From contig JABYQR010000196.1 in the NCBI GenBank assembly GCA_022592445.1, forward strand, positions 20,976-84,975: DNA of 64,000 nt. Reading direction: 5' to 3'. Of the stretch, positions 1 through 10,432 are shown piece by piece. The translations under genes were made by a program, and so were the position numbers. Below the pieces are notes generated by a model. That model searched no databases, was not told the origin of the DNA, and saw only the letters and a list, made by a program, of their open reading frames with translations. Numbering within the stretch: the stretch's first letter is position 1; every line of letters begins with the position of its first letter. The DNA is from Cytidiella melzeri. Lineage: Eukaryota; Basidiomycota; Agaricomycetes; Polyporales; Irpicaceae.

Positions 1-2
1 TC

Positions 3-287
3 GAGAAGGCTAAGTTGAGACATGAGATGAGAGACCTGTCTCATGCGAGCCTGGTTCTCTTCATGCTCAATGGTGGTACGAGCCTGCTCCTCAAGGTTGA
101 TCCTCTTGATGAGAGGCTTGTTGTTGGGGTACTTGAGCCGGCGAGGCTTTCCAGCGTCTTTGAACTTGTCGAGTGTCTCCTTGGAGACGGTGAGGCGTTC
201 TTGAAGTCCAGTGACTTCATTGCGGACGGGGATAGAGTAGGGGGCCTTGCGGCCAGACCTAGCAGCGATGAAGCGGGAGATTGGCAT
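3..287 (-). CDS. Start of an ORF of LTR retroelement family C (gag position), cut by the window edge
   Basis: An ATG at 287 (minus) opens a frame that runs without a stop for 95 codons to the window edge. It starts MPISRFIAARSGRKAPYS and is rich in K, R and charged residues. I do not recognise the family. Its position suggests a gag start. Read on the minus strand, an LTR-C (27538-28117 continued at 9253-9384) is followed by a leader of about 580 bp (8925-9252 plus 288-543, once the gypsy insertion is removed), and then this ATG. It could also be an unrelated host gene. The reading frame is seen directly; the assignment to element C is inferred from order only. Confidence 0.4.
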   Translation of the reverse strand, partial: MPISRFIAARSGRKAPYSIPVRNEVTGLQERLTVSKETLDKFKDAGKPRRLKYPNNKPLIKRINLEEQARTTIEHEENQARMRQVSHLMSQLSLL

Positions 288-543
288 GGTGACTGTGTGA
301 CAATGTGTGATGAGCTTGACAGCTCAGTAGTGTGCAAAACAAATCTCCATAAAGGAGAGGTCCTGTGTGTGCGTGGGGTAGTGCTGGCGTCGGCCTGGAC
401 TCTCTCTCCAGGTCCGGTGGTGAAAAGGATCTCCGTCATGGTTCCACCCATGCGGCAAATGGTTAGCAGATCAGTATTACACTGACCCTAAGTCCGGCCA
501 GAACAGGTTCCCCGTCTTCGTTCCTAGGCATTCATGGGCTTCA
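288..543 (-). other. Leader upstream of the partial ORF, left side of the gypsy insertion
   Basis: No convincing gene is seen on either strand; the overlapping frames at 15-485 are shadows. On the minus strand this sequence continues from 8925-9252 once the gypsy element and one copy of its CTTCA duplication are removed. It therefore probably belongs to the untranslated leader of LTR element C. Confidence 0.4.
539..543. repeat. Target-site duplication CTTCA of the gypsy element (left copy)
   Basis: CTTCA lies directly before TGTCATGG at 544 and is repeated at 8925-8929 directly after the right LTR. Confidence 0.9.
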
Positions 544-1215
544 TGTCATGGATGGCCTGACTAGCCCTTAATTTCCGCAATGTACCTCTTGTTTTTATCT
601 ATAAAACTCCGGGCTGCAGCTCAGTTGCAACCTTTCCTACATAAAATCCTTTGCACGTCTATTAAGCGCCCGTATCACGTGGCTTAGATGCTCCACACGG
701 TCACATTACTTGCTACTACGTCACACTGGCATGTGACTTAGCTTAAGTAAGACCACATGGCTACAGACACATGGCTCAGCCCATAGCTAGGGTTTGGCGT
801 CATAGATACCATCCACATGGGCTCCTTATTGTTCTTTCCCTATTGTTCTCTTTATGGAAGGATGTTCTCACAGGTGTGGGAATGGAATACTACATAGATT
901 CTCTCACGAGTAGAGTTCTTGGCAAGGTCTAGACAATAGCTATTGTTCTCCTTTAGGTAGTTCTTTTGTTCTTCGTTCACACGGCTTCTTGCAAAGCCTG
1001 CCCTTAACATGGTCTGTGCGCAGGTCCCTGAAGTTTATATAAGCAGCTACATGTACGCTCCTAGCCCCCATCTCGACCTCTTGGTCTTTACTGGGCTAGA
1101 CATCTGCATAAGGTTTATAGCTGGTGAGAGTATTGAGCTTCACGCCTACCACCACCACTTCGCCGTCATCCACTTCGTGTCCCTGTTTGTCACGTCAAGC
1201 CTTGTCTCCGTGTCA
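544..1215 (+). repeat. Left (5') LTR of the gypsy element, family A
   Basis: 672 bp, TG..CA ends. It aligns along its full length with 8237-8924 and, reversed, with 4965-5653. It lacks about 16 bp present in both other copies (near 886). It contains the palindromic-core motif CACGTG near 678. The ORF at 1009 that starts MVCAQVPEVY recurs in every copy of this LTR and is not a gene. Confidence 0.95.
1034..1043 (+). promoter_or_regulatory. TATA box of LTR-A
   Basis: TTTATATAAG, followed about 170 bp later by the LTR end. The same box is in the right LTR at 8744-8753 and, reversed, in the solo LTR near 5137. It probably drives the genomic RNA. Confidence 0.5.
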
Positions 1216-1361
1216 TTAGGTCGAGATTGTTGTGAAAACCCTGGGTCCCCCATTCCCACCGTTTTAAAAAGTTTATTCCTGTTTGACGAGTACGTCTCCG
1301 GTCCTCTCATACCGTTGAGCTACACTTACGTTGTCCGTTTCTACCCCCTGCGCGTTGTCTA

Positions 1362-2090
1362 GTGCCTAAGGACACACGTCCCCGTTTTTCTAAGAACCTC
1401 CCTGCCACTGAGCCTCAGCTCAGGAGGTCTCTTCCACCATCTTTCCTCGACGCTCTCGCTGAAAAGCGCAAGAGTGGTCAACCTCATCGCTGGTCTGACA
1501 AAGACCTGGTCACCGTTGCAAAGTACGTGTCCAAGAAGCCGCCTGTCAAAGGCATCACCCTCACCGTCCCCTCATACAAGGAAAATCGCCAACTCCGTGC
1601 CTCTGCACGAGCATACGGAGAACGAGCAGCTGAGGAGCATGACCGCACCTTAGCTGAGCAACAGACCCACAAGCTCACCTTTGCAGAGCGACTAGCAAAG
1701 CTCCCTGCACCAACTCCCGCCCCCGCTGCACCAAAACCGGTGTTGATCAACTTTAAAAAGTTGTCACCGGTTGATCTTGTAGGCATCTTCAGGCCAAAAC
1801 TTACCGCCGTCTGCACTCGCTTGCAAGCTCTCACAGAGCTTGAAGAACTCCTGAACCGCGCCAACCCCGACCACCGTCGCGCCCTGCTCCACCTCGTCAA
1901 CAAGGTTAATCAGTTCCTCAACCGAGTGGACGATCTCGCACCCGTTACAGCAGACCGCGAGTGGCAGCTCCTAGATTGGGGTTGCAAAGCAATTGGGAAA
2001 ATTTCTTTCAAGCAGCTTCATAAAAACTACGATAGAGTTCTTGCGCAACTTAACGTAGTCAATAGTGATAGCTACATCGAGTGGATCTAG
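1362..2090 (+). CDS. Pre-gag ORF of the gypsy element, unknown function
   Basis: An open frame of 242 codons lies between the left LTR and gag. It has no ATG anywhere in frame; the first possible codon is a GTG at 1362. It either starts at a non-AUG codon, is reached by another route, or has lost its ATG. The product is basic and ends in a helical region with a Leu-rich segment near residues 140-180. It overlaps the next frame by 10 bp (GTGGATCTAG at 2081-2090), with the gag frame lying at -1. No family was recognised. It may be an N-terminal gag module that became separated by a frameshift. Confidence 0.5.
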   Translation: MPKDTRPRFSKNLPATEPQLRRSLPPSFLDALAEKRKSGQPHRWSDKDLVTVAKYVSKKPPVKGITLTVPSYKENRQLRASARAYGERAAEEHDRTLAEQQTHKLTFAERLAKLPAPTPAPAAPKPVLINFKKLSPVDLVGIFRPKLTAVCTRLQALTELEELLNRANPDHRRALLHLVNKVNQFLNRVDDLAPVTADREWQLLDWGCKAIGKISFKQLHKNYDRVLAQLNVVNSDSYIEWI

Positions 2091-3574
2091 ACAGTCCACA
2101 GTTTTTGCCCACCACGTCTTGCAATAATTGTATACATTTCTTTGACTCCAATCTAGTCACCAACAACCACTTCTACGAAGGTCAATTCTACGAGTGTGAC
2201 GACCAACCCTGTCCAAATCGGTACACTCAGGCAGACTCCACCGAAGCCGTCAACAACGAGTACTACTCTGAGCATTATCAGACACCAAACGAAGAAAATC
2301 TACTCCTAATCACAGCACCAGACATGGACCAAAACCAGCAGAACGCTGCTCCCGACGCCGCCCCAGCTGCCGCTGCCAACCTGAGTGCTCAGGACATCCT
2401 CAACATGTTCGGGGTCCTGACACAAAGGATGGTGGATCTCACAAATCAGGTGGCTGCCTTGGCAGCTGTTCAGGCACCAGCCCTCGCCGCGGCCACGCAC
2501 ACATCCCGAGAACGGAGTATTGTCGAGAAGCCGGTCTCCTTCAAGGGGAAAACATCGTCGGAAGCTAGGCTCTTCCGCCACGCGTTCATAGTCTGGGCGC
2601 AAAATCAAGGAAAAGCGTTTTTCCAGCAAGACGCACAAGGCCAGGTCCGGGTGGACAACAATGGCTCAAGGATCTTTGAGCCTCACAAACTCATCACCAG
2701 CGCCCTGTCGTTCATGCAGGACGACACTGCCGACTGGGCTCCCCCTCATATTGAGGAGCTGGCCAGTAGCAAACCAGCTTTTGGCAACAGCTGGGATACG
2801 TTTATCGAGGCTTTCAAGACCAAATTTGAGCCAATAGACGCTGTCATGGAGGCTAAGACAAAAATAGCCAACATGAAGCAAGGCAACAAGACCTTTGCCG
2901 CCCACATCTCTGAGTTTGAGACTTGGGCCCCTCGCACTGGATGGAGCCAGCAGGACCTCTTCGATCGTCTCAAGTCGAGCTTGAGCACTGAGTACTTGCA
3001 ACGTGTCTCGTACTTCCAAACCCGCGCCACTACCTACGACGCACTCAAAGATCAGTGTAAGGTGGTCGATGCACAGCTTGCTGACCTCTGCAACAGCACA
3101 GGCAAGGTTATGGTGGACAGCTCGTCGGGACACGGCAAGTCCCACCAGCAAGCATTCCGTGATCCCAATGCCATGGAGATTGACACATCCCGCTTCTCTG
3201 CCTCGTTCGACTCGCTCTTTGCGGGTCTGGGCAAACAGGAGATCTTCCAGAAATGGAAGAAGGAGATGAGCAAGCGGTGCTCGGTTTGTGGATCTGAGAG
3301 TCACAAGAAGAGGGACTCGTAGCACCCAGATGACCCGGTCTGCAACCACTGCGGTGGTACCGGTCACTGGGGGGCAGTTTGCCTGAAACGGCTTCAAGGC
3401 GTCCCTAAGGGACAAAAGGTTGCTGCTACCTTGTCGACCTCGTCGACTACTACCCCGGTGAAGCAAGACGCATCCAATGACAAGGATGCTAAGATTGCGG
3501 CACTCAAGGACATGCTTGACATCCAAAAGAAGAAAATGGATGAGATGGCAGCCAAAATCAATGCGGTTTTTTGA
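2081..3574 (+). pseudogene. gag of the gypsy element with one in-frame stop
   Basis: The likely start is the ATG at 2324 (MDQNQQNAAPDAAPAAAA), although the frame is open from 2081. The middle is the usual helical capsid-like region of gypsy Gag. Near the end is a cysteine/histidine motif (CSVCGSESHKKRD), then an in-frame TAG at 3320-3322. After the stop the same frame continues with a full CX2CX4HX4C zinc knuckle (CNHCGGTGHWGAVC) and a Lys-rich tail, to a TGA at 3572. The zinc knuckle binds the element RNA during particle assembly. The stop lies between the two cysteine motifs and would remove the second one. It is one transition (CAG to TAG) away from a glutamine codon. Confidence 0.8.
3566..3574 (+). 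promoter_or_regulatory. Possible -1 frameshift site between gag and pol
   Basis: The gag frame ends GTT TTT TGA, and the pol frame lies at -1 and is open from about the same point. A run of six T directly before the gag stop lets a Phe-tRNA slip back by one. This is not a textbook X XXY YYZ heptamer, so the mechanism is inferred. Confidence 0.4.
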
Positions 3575-4964
3575 AGCGGACTCGTGACACAGCCGCAGCT
3601 GCGAGTCCCCCAGATACCCTGTCCTTGCCTCCTTTGTCGTCCTCGTCTCCTGCCTTGTCTTCCTCGTGTACAACGTCTACTCCATGCCCGTTGTCTACTA
3701 TCTCCTCGTGTACTATATCGTCGCTAGATCGGTTATCGTCTCATTTCCGTGTACATGTACTAGTTAAAGGTCTGAATAGAAGCATTTGCGTTCCTGCTAT
3801 GATCGATTCAGGAGCTACGGCTTTATTCATCAGTCACCAGTTCGTCAAGAAGCATAAGATTATTCAGCACCCGCTCGAAAGGGTCATCTCATTGCATAAC
3901 ATTGACAGAACTAAGAATAAAGCTGGCGGATTAACGCACTTCGTTCGCCTTACACTCACAGTCGGAGATCACATGGAAAAGGCAGAGTTTCTCGTCACGG
4001 ACTTAGGTCCAGAAGACGTCATTCTTGGGCTACCATGGCTCAAGCGCGTAAACCCTACCGTTAACTGGGAAAAAGGAGAAATGACAATTCCGAGCGGCTC
4101 GGAAGAATCTCCTAATGAACCTTTCCAGAAAGTTGACGGTAACCGCAAAGAACGTAGACAGTGGGTCAAAGCCAGTATTATTCAAGACACCACTGACAAA
4201 GTCTGGTGTATGGCCGGCTTCACCTACTCTACTAAGCTTGCTGCCGAAGCAAACGAAGCTAAAGCTCAGTGCTCCTTCGAAGACATCGTTCCATCAGAGT
4301 ACCACAGACACGCTAAAGTCTTCTCTGAGGAAGAGTCTAATCGGCTACCCCAGCATCAGCCCTGGGACCATTCGATTGATCTCAAACCAGACGCTCCTGA
4401 GACTATCAAATCAAAAGTTTATCCTATGCCCCTGAATGAACAAGCCGAGCTTGACAAATTCATCCAGGAGAACCTATCCAAAGGTTACATCACGCCTTCT
4501 AAGTCTCCGATGCCTTCTCCAGTTTTCTTCATTAAAAAGAAGGATAACAAACTCCGACTTATTCAGGATTACAGAAAACTCAACGACATCACTGTGAAGA
4601 ACCTCTACCCTCTACCGCTTGCCACCGACATCATCAACAAGCTCAAGGGTGCAAAGATCTTCACAAAATTCGATGTTCGTTGGGGGTATCACAATGTCCA
4701 AATCAAAGAAGGAGATGAGTACAAAGCGGCGTTCGTTACCAACCGAGGACTCTTCAAACCTAAAGTCATGTTCTTCGGTCTCACGAACTCACCCGCTACC
4801 TTCCAAGCTCTGATGGACAACATCTTTGCTGACCTCGTCGCCGAGGGCAAGGTGGCTGTCTATCTAGATGACATCTTGATCTGGAGCAACAACCTGACAG
4901 AGCACCGCAAGGTTGTGCATGAAGTCCTCGAGCAACTTCAACAACACGACCTTTACCTTCAGCC
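3571..4964 (+). pseudogene. pol part 1: protease and reverse transcriptase N-terminal part
   Basis: The frame begins in the -1 register at the gag stop. The aspartic protease active site is DSGAT (near 3805). The reverse transcriptase follows, with its early motif FDVRWGYHNVQ (near 4671), FFGLTNSPATF, and the catalytic YLDDILIW (near 4860). The frame is then broken at 4964, where a solo LTR was inserted. With the LTR and one 5 bp repeat removed, the frame runs on directly at 5659 into PEKCEFEK, a conserved stretch of gypsy reverse transcriptases. The enzyme copies genomic RNA into DNA inside the particle. Confidence 0.85.
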
Positions 4965-5653
4965 TGACACGGAGACAGGGCTCAACGTGACAGACAGGGA
5001 CACGGTGTGGATGACGACGAGGAGGTGGTGGCAGGCGTGAAGCACAATGCGTTCACCAGCTATCAAACTTATACAGAAAGCTAGCCCAGTAAAGACCAAG
5101 AGGTCGAGATGGGGGCTAGGAGCGTACATGCAGCAGTATATATAGACTTCAGGGACCTGCGCACAGACCATGTTGAGGGCAGGCTTTGCAAGAAGCCATG
5201 TGAACGAAGAACAAAAGAACTACCTAAAGGAGAACGATAGCTATTGTCTAGACCTTGCTAAGAACTCTACCCGTGAGAGAATCTATCTAAAAGGAGACCA
5301 ACTATTGTATTCCATTCCCACACCTGTGAGAACATCCTTCCATAAAGAGAACAATAGGGAAAGAACAATAAGGAGCCCATGTGGATGGTATCTATGATGT
5401 CAAACCCTAGCTATGGGCTGAGCCATGTGTCTGTAGCCATGTGGTCTTACTTAAGCTAAGTCACATGCCAGTGTGACGTAGTAGCAAGTAATGTGACCGT
5501 GTGGAGCATCTAAGCCACGTGATACGGGCGCTTAATAGACGTGTAAAGGAGTTTGTGCAGAGAAGGTTGCAACTGAGCTGCAGCCCGGAGTTTTATAGAT
5601 AAAAACAAGAGGTAAATTGCGAAAATTAAGGGCTAGTCAGGCCATCCATGACA
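4965..5653 (-). mobile_element. Solo LTR-A, reversed, inside the pol of its own family
   Basis: 689 bp, bounded by TGACACGG at 4965 and CATGACA at 5653, the reverse complement of the LTR ends at 544/1215. CAGCC is duplicated exactly on both sides (4960-4964 and 5654-5658). No internal sequence remains, so the insert is the product of LTR-LTR recombination. It carries the 16 bp that the left LTR lacks. The insert destroys the reverse transcriptase frame. Confidence 0.95.
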
Positions 5654-5658
5654 CAGCC

Positions 5659-6259
5659 GGAAAAGTGTGAGTTTGAGAAATCTGAGATCGAGTACCTTGG
5701 GTTGATCATTCGCGCCGGCGAAGTAGCTATGGACCCTGTCAAAGTCCAAGCAGTTTCTACGTGGCCTACACCCAAGAACCTCAAAGAAGTTAGAGGATTC
5801 ATCGGGTTTGCCAACTTCTACCGCCGCTTCATTCAAGACTTCTCAAAGCACGCACAGCCTCTACACGACCTGACTAAAAAGGATGTACCGTTTGTCTGGG
5901 GTCCAGCACAGCAGACTGCCTTCACGTTGCTAAAGAAGGCCTTTACCACTAAGCCTATCCTGGCAGTCTGGGACCCTGAACTCCCTACACGTCTAGAAGT
6001 CGATGCCTCGGGCTATGCGACCGGTGGAATCATCTCCCAGAAATCGAAGGAAGATGGATTCTACCACCCTATTGCCTACCGGTCTGCATCTATGACTGAA
6101 GCAGAACGTAACTACGAAATCTTTGATCGGGAGATGTTAGCCATCACCGAAGCTCTCAAAGATTGGCGCCACTACCTTGAGGGGCTCAAGGAACCGTTTG
6201 AGATCTGGACAGATCACGCAAACCTGCAGTACTGGAAGACTGCGCAACACCTCACTTGA
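5659..6259 (+). pseudogene. pol part 2: end of reverse transcriptase and RNase H
   Basis: This continues the pol frame after the solo LTR. RNase H residues are visible as VDASG (near 6000), the Glu in DREMLA (near 6130) and the Asp in WTDHANLQYW (near 6207). The frame ends in a TGA at 6257-6259 and resumes at once in the same register. A CGA arginine codon there would restore the usual basic motif, so a C-to-T transition explains the stop. Confidence 0.85.
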
Positions 6260-7630
6260 CGTCAAGCACGTTGGTCATTACTTTTGGCTGACTTCGACTT
6301 CGTATTGGTACACAAGCCCGGTAGTACCATGATACACGCTGATCCTCTCTCTCGTCTTCACTCACACGCTGTCACGGACAAAGAAGACAACAAGGATCAG
6401 GTGGTACTGAAACCGGAACATTTCCGCATCCTCGCTACCAGTGCACTTGCCACTGCTTCTCCGCTCGAATCAAAGATCCGAGAATGCACGGAACAAGAAG
6501 CAGAAGTCGCACAAGCTCTTGCTACCCTTCGAAAGAAGGGTCCGCGCAAACTTGTCGGCGGTTTACTCGAATGGGAAGAGAGTGACGGACTCATCTACTA
6601 CAAGGGAAAACTCTACAACCCTAACAACAAAGAGCTCCGTCACAAAATCGTCAAATCTTGCCATGACACACCCGCGGCTGGTCATCCAGGCAAACACGGC
6701 ACCATAGAGCTAGTCTCACGACACTATTGGTGGCCAAAGATGAATGCCTTTGTCGAGACTTACGTACTAGGTTGTGATCGTTGTCAACGCTACAAGTCAG
6801 CTCCACACCCTAAAGCAGTACTACAGCCTCAGGAAACTCCGGCCGGACCTTGGGAACACGTCGGAGTAGATCTCATCACTCAGCTGCCACCCACTAAGGG
6901 ATTTGATTCGATTGCGGTCTACGTCGACCATTACTCCGATCAAACGCACATCATCCCTACTACTACTAAGGTTAACGCTGAGGGGATTGCCGATCTACAT
7001 TACAAAGAAGTATTCCGACTTCACGGCATTCCCAAGAAGGTGTTCTCTGACCGAGGACCCCAGTTTGCAGTGCGCTTCATACATGCGCTCTATCACCGCT
7101 TAGGCATAGAGACTGGTTTTACGACCGCCTATCATCCGCAAGGAAATGGCAAAGTCGAACGCAAAAACCAGGATATCGAACAGTACCTGCGTCTATTCTG
7201 TCAGCAACAACAAGACGACTGGGTCAATCATCTGCCGGCGGCTGAGTTTGCACTCAACTCGCGAGTACATGTGGGTAATTCACAAACACCGTTTGAGGTC
7301 ATCTACGGATATTGCCCCAACTTCACTATGCCAGTTGGCAAGCGAAGCAATATCCCTTCACTCGATGAGCGCCTTGATAATATGGCTCGAGTACGAAAGG
7401 AGACCGAAGCAGCTCTTCGTCTAAGCAAAGAAAAGATGAAGCAACTCTACGAGTCTGAGAAGCATTCTCCACGCATCTTCCAAGTAGGGGACATGGTCTG
7501 GCTAAACGCTAAGAACATCCAGATCCACCAGGCTACCCCTAAACTTGGTCCTCGACAACTCGGCCCGTACAAGGTCATCGAACGCATTGGCAATCTTGAT
7601 TACAAACTCGATCTACCCAGCTATCTCTGA
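6260..7630 (+). pseudogene. pol part 3: integrase
   Basis: This is the same frame as the preceding part. It shows an RNase H to integrase linker, then the HHCC zinc domain (HDTPAAGHPGKHG to CDRCQRYK, about 6660-6800). The catalytic core has Asp in VGVDLITQL (near 6862), Asp in FSDRGPQFA (near 7050) and Glu in GKVERKNQD (near 7150). Near the end is the GPY motif (LGPYKVIERIG, near 7560). The frame stops at TGA 7628-7630 and resumes in register. As above, CGA to TGA is the simplest explanation. Integrase inserts the cDNA and makes the 5 bp duplication seen at the element's ends. Confidence 0.9.
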
Positions 7631-8071
7631 ATCCACCCTGTCTTCCATATCAATCATCTAAGTCCCTGGCACGACAACGGCAAAGATGTACCTCCACCTC
7701 CTGATCCTATCGTCATAGAAGGAGAAGAACAGTATGTCGTCGAAAAGGTGCTAGACAGCAGGCTACACAGACACTGGAAGAAATTGCAATTCCTTGTCAA
7801 ATGGGAAGGGTATTCAGACGGACACAATAGCTGGGAACCAGTAGAAAACCTCGAGAATAGTCAAGAAGCAATTGACGACTTCTACAAAGCAAACCCCGGA
7901 GTGCCCCGGGTCATCAAAGCTTCACTCTTCGCGGATCTCCGCTCACACTTTCGGGAATTCAATACCCAGACCGACCCTGCTTTCCTTCGCACGATCTATC
8001 CATCTACATACGATCTTAGCTGGGATGAAGGCAAACACATTGGTCTGGATATCTCAAGAACATCACACTGA
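7631..8071 (+). pseudogene. pol part 4: integrase tail with chromodomain
   Basis: After the stop the frame continues with IHPVFHINHLSPWH, the conserved end of gypsy integrases, and then a chromodomain (about 7745-7900). The chromodomain shows FLVKWEGYSDGHNSWEP and an ENL..Y helix. Chromodomains of chromoviruses bind modified histone tails and steer integration to heterochromatin. The domain itself looks undamaged. A genuine stop is reached at 8069. Confidence 0.9.
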
Positions 8072-8223
8072 CGGGTAACGTCGAGTCAACAACACCAGAA
8101 GGGGAGAAACTTCCTAGCATCCTTCTGACTAGACAATCGGGGCAATTCTGCTGAATCCCTGTAGACGGGTAGAAGACCTCTATCACCACAGCACAGTGAT
8201 GCTTCGCGAGGACGCTCGATTTT

Positions 8224-8236
8224 AGGAGGGGGGTAA
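8224..8236 (+). other. Polypurine tract of the gypsy element
   Basis: AGGAGGGGGGTAA lies directly before the right LTR, the usual site for priming plus-strand DNA. Confidence 0.75.
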
Positions 8237-8924
8237 TGTCATGGATGGCCTGACTAGCCCTTAATTTCCGCAATTTACCTCTTGTTTTTATCTATAAAAC
8301 TCCGGGCTGCAGCTCAGTTGCAACCTTTCCTACATAAACTCCTTTGCACGTCTATTAAGCGCCCGTATCACGTGGCTTAGATGCTCCACACGGTCACATT
8401 ACTTGCTACTACGTCACACTGGCATGTGACTTAGCTTAAGTAAGACCACATGGCTACAGACACATGGCTCAGCCCATAGCTAGGGTTTGACGTCATAGAT
8501 ACCATCCACATGGGCTCCTTATTTTTCTTTCCCTATAGTTCTCTTTATGGAAGGATGTTGTCACAGGTGTGGGAATGGAATACAATAGTTGGTCTCCTTT
8601 TACATAGATTCTCCCACGAGTAGAGTTTTTGGCAACGTCTAGACAATAGCTATTGTTCTCCTTTAGGTAGTTCTTTTGTTCTTCGTTCACACGGCTTCTT
8701 GCAAAGCCTGCCCTTAACATGGTCTGTGCGCAGGTCCCTGAAGTTTATATAAGCAGCTGCATGTACGCTCCTAGCCCCCATCTCGACCTCTTGGTCTTTA
8801 CTGGGCTAGACATCTGCATAAGGTTTATAGCTGGTGAGAGTATTGAGCTTCACGCCTACCACCACCACTTCGTCGTCATCCACTTCGTGTCCCTGTTTGT
8901 CACGCGAGCCTTGTCTCCGTGTCA
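8237..8924 (+). repeat. Right (3') LTR of the gypsy element, family A
   Basis: 688 bp, beginning TGTCATGG and ending GTGTCA. It matches 544-1215 apart from about a dozen substitutions and a 16 bp segment missing on the left. A TATA box lies at 8744-8753. CTTCA follows at 8925-8929. Confidence 0.95.
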
Positions 8925-8929
8925 CTTCA

Positions 8930-9252
8930 AGTCCTCTTGTCTAGCTCTTATAACAAGCTGTCTGACACCAGACTCCACTATCGCCTGTGGGGAGGCACAC
9001 TTTCATCATGTTGGCATAATGCCAACCCCTGCTCTGATCAGCTCTAGCAGCGTCGGGCGAGAGGGTGATTCAAGTTGTGCGCATCAAGGCAAAGCCTAGA
9101 CACGACTACCACTTAGAGCCTATGGTTCGGCAACCTCTATTTCTAGAAAATTTGTAGAGGGGCCCACGCACAGGCACAAGACTTAAAGGAAAGGGGAAAG
9201 AAACCTCCAGCACGTCCAGAGATGTGAGGGAGTAGGGGCAGTCTTACCCAAA
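8930..9252 (-). other. Leader of LTR element C, right side of the gypsy insertion
   Basis: No gene is seen. Read on the minus strand it starts right after the end of LTR-C (TTACA at 9253-9257) and leads to the partial ORF at 287. I see no primer-binding site that matches a common tRNA end with confidence. Confidence 0.4.
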
Positions 9253-9384
9253 TGTAACAGTTGGTTACTACTCACCAGATAAGTGTTAGACTTGAGGGGG
9301 AGATAATGAGATAGAGAGTAAGAGGTGTGGTGAGCGAAGTACTGGGGAGTACAGAGTAGTCCTTTATCAACAGAGTGGATAAGA
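9253..9384 (-). repeat. 3' part of a split LTR-C
   Basis: On the minus strand this matches the last ~130 bp of the solo LTR-C at 52649-53373, from TTATCCACTCTGTTGAT to the terminal TTACA. The missing 5' part is at 27538-28117 and ends exactly where this begins. Between the two halves lies Helitron-like element H1. Confidence 0.85.
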
Positions 9385-9429
9385 CTAGCGTTAGCAGGGC
9401 CGGCAAGCGGCAAGTACAATTCCTGAAGA
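9385..9429 (-). repeat. H1 3' terminus: hairpin plus CTAG
   Basis: On the minus strand: CTTCAGGAATTGTA, then ACTTGCCGCTTGCCGGC with a 4 bp stem (GCCG/CGGC), then CTAG, with T as the next base. The first 14 bases are the reverse complement of the element's 5' end (one mismatch in H1). The same terminus occurs at 37866, 50152, 51221 and 34877. Confidence 0.85.
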
Positions 9430-9551
9430 CTTGATACATTTCCCACAATATCATGAATATCAATAAATCAGAATTCAATATCACGCAGGTTATACATTTC
9501 TCGCAATATCATAGATATTAATAAATTAGACGTCATTATTGCACAGGTATC

Positions 9552-10432
9552 TTAAACATCACAAGATGTGCAAATTGCTACAATACTGGTCCAACTGTGT
9601 TTTGCTGTTGCCAACATGTTGCAGCTTACACCATTCATGTTTTCATCATATTCAGTATGTCTACCTGTACTTATACCATCATGGAACCACAGATCTCCGT
9701 TATCACTGACTATACAAGATGTATAGTGATTATTTCCATAGTAAATGATGCCACGCAGTTTGTAATTGTATCCACTAACGTTTATAACATGTTGGAACCT
9801 GACTACCGGTTCTTCCTATATACACATTGCAATGAACGGTGGTGCATGATCAAATTTGTATATATTCTCCATTACGCTGTGACAGTCACTGCATTTCTTT
9901 CCAGACTTTCTTCTCAATAGAGCTGTCATCCATGCAAATGTAAATTGAGCATTACATGTTCCTGCTCGTTTTGCTTTATTTCTCCATGCAGAATTTGTAC
10001 ATCGCCACATTAGAGAGTTGGAAAATAAACTAGAAGATTTGTCATTTCGACATACAATGCAGTACACAGTTTTGACAATATGGCTAACATCAGGTTTGAG
10101 TAGAAATTCATATAATTCTCTAACATTATTGCCTGTTGTACTGATTGAGAACACACTTGGATCTTTACAATGAAATGCAAGCTGTATACGGTCTCGAGTT
10201 TCATCTATATTATCTGAGTCAAGATCTACACCTTCAAACATGTCACAAAATATTTTTAAATATTCATTTGTTGTTGATGTCAATTTACACCATTCTTCTG
10301 GTGTATGCCTCATAATGCTCAATATCATAGTGAACATACTATCAAATGCACAGCTATATGTTTGACCATTCCATACAAAACCCATGGGGCCATTGAGTAC
10401 AGGTATACGGTCATTGATATTTGTTTTTCTGC
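9552..10432 (-). pseudogene. USP-like ubiquitin protease domain at the end of the H1 helicase gene
   Basis: The domain opens with NGQTYSCAFDS (Cys box, near 10370), followed by a cysteine-rich finger (VYCIVCR .. WRCT .. CSDCHS). It closes with YNYKLRGIIYYGNNHYTS (His box, near 9740) and LWFH. This layout is that of ubiquitin-specific proteases, and such domains are known beside helicases in some fungal Helitrons. An in-frame TAG at about 9811 splits it, where the H2 copy has GAG. A one-base insertion near 10430 (five T versus four in H2) separates it from the helicase frame. In H2 the two frames join, so the ancestor was a helicase-USP fusion. The substrate is unknown. Confidence 0.75.

Larger units (their letters stand above)
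544..8924 (+). mobile_element. Ty3/gypsy chromovirus, full length with two LTRs, decayed
   Basis: Two direct LTRs (544-1215 and 8237-8924) both begin TGTCATGG and end GTGTCA. The 5 bp target duplication CTTCA is exact on both sides (539-543 and 8925-8929). Internal order is pre-gag ORF, gag with zinc knuckle, protease, reverse transcriptase, RNase H, integrase with HHCC and DDE motifs, and C-terminal chromodomain. That is the order of Ty3/gypsy chromoviruses. The two LTRs differ by roughly a dozen substitutions plus a 16 bp indel by eye, so the insertion is not recent. Three in-frame stops and a solo LTR inside pol make it non-autonomous. Confidence 0.95.

Noticed and set aside
1216..1240. 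Primer-binding site of the gypsy element
   Set aside because: The sequence after the LTR does not match the initiator-Met tRNA end or another tRNA I can name; self-priming is possible, but I cannot show it.
1009..1362. Open frame MVCAQVPEVY.. and its copies at 4959-5171 and 8719-9099
   Set aside because: Lies in LTR-A and varies freely in length between copies; no sign of coding.
9272..9484. Short minus-strand frames around the H1 3' end
   Set aside because: They span the junction between LTR-C and the Helitron terminus and cannot be a gene.
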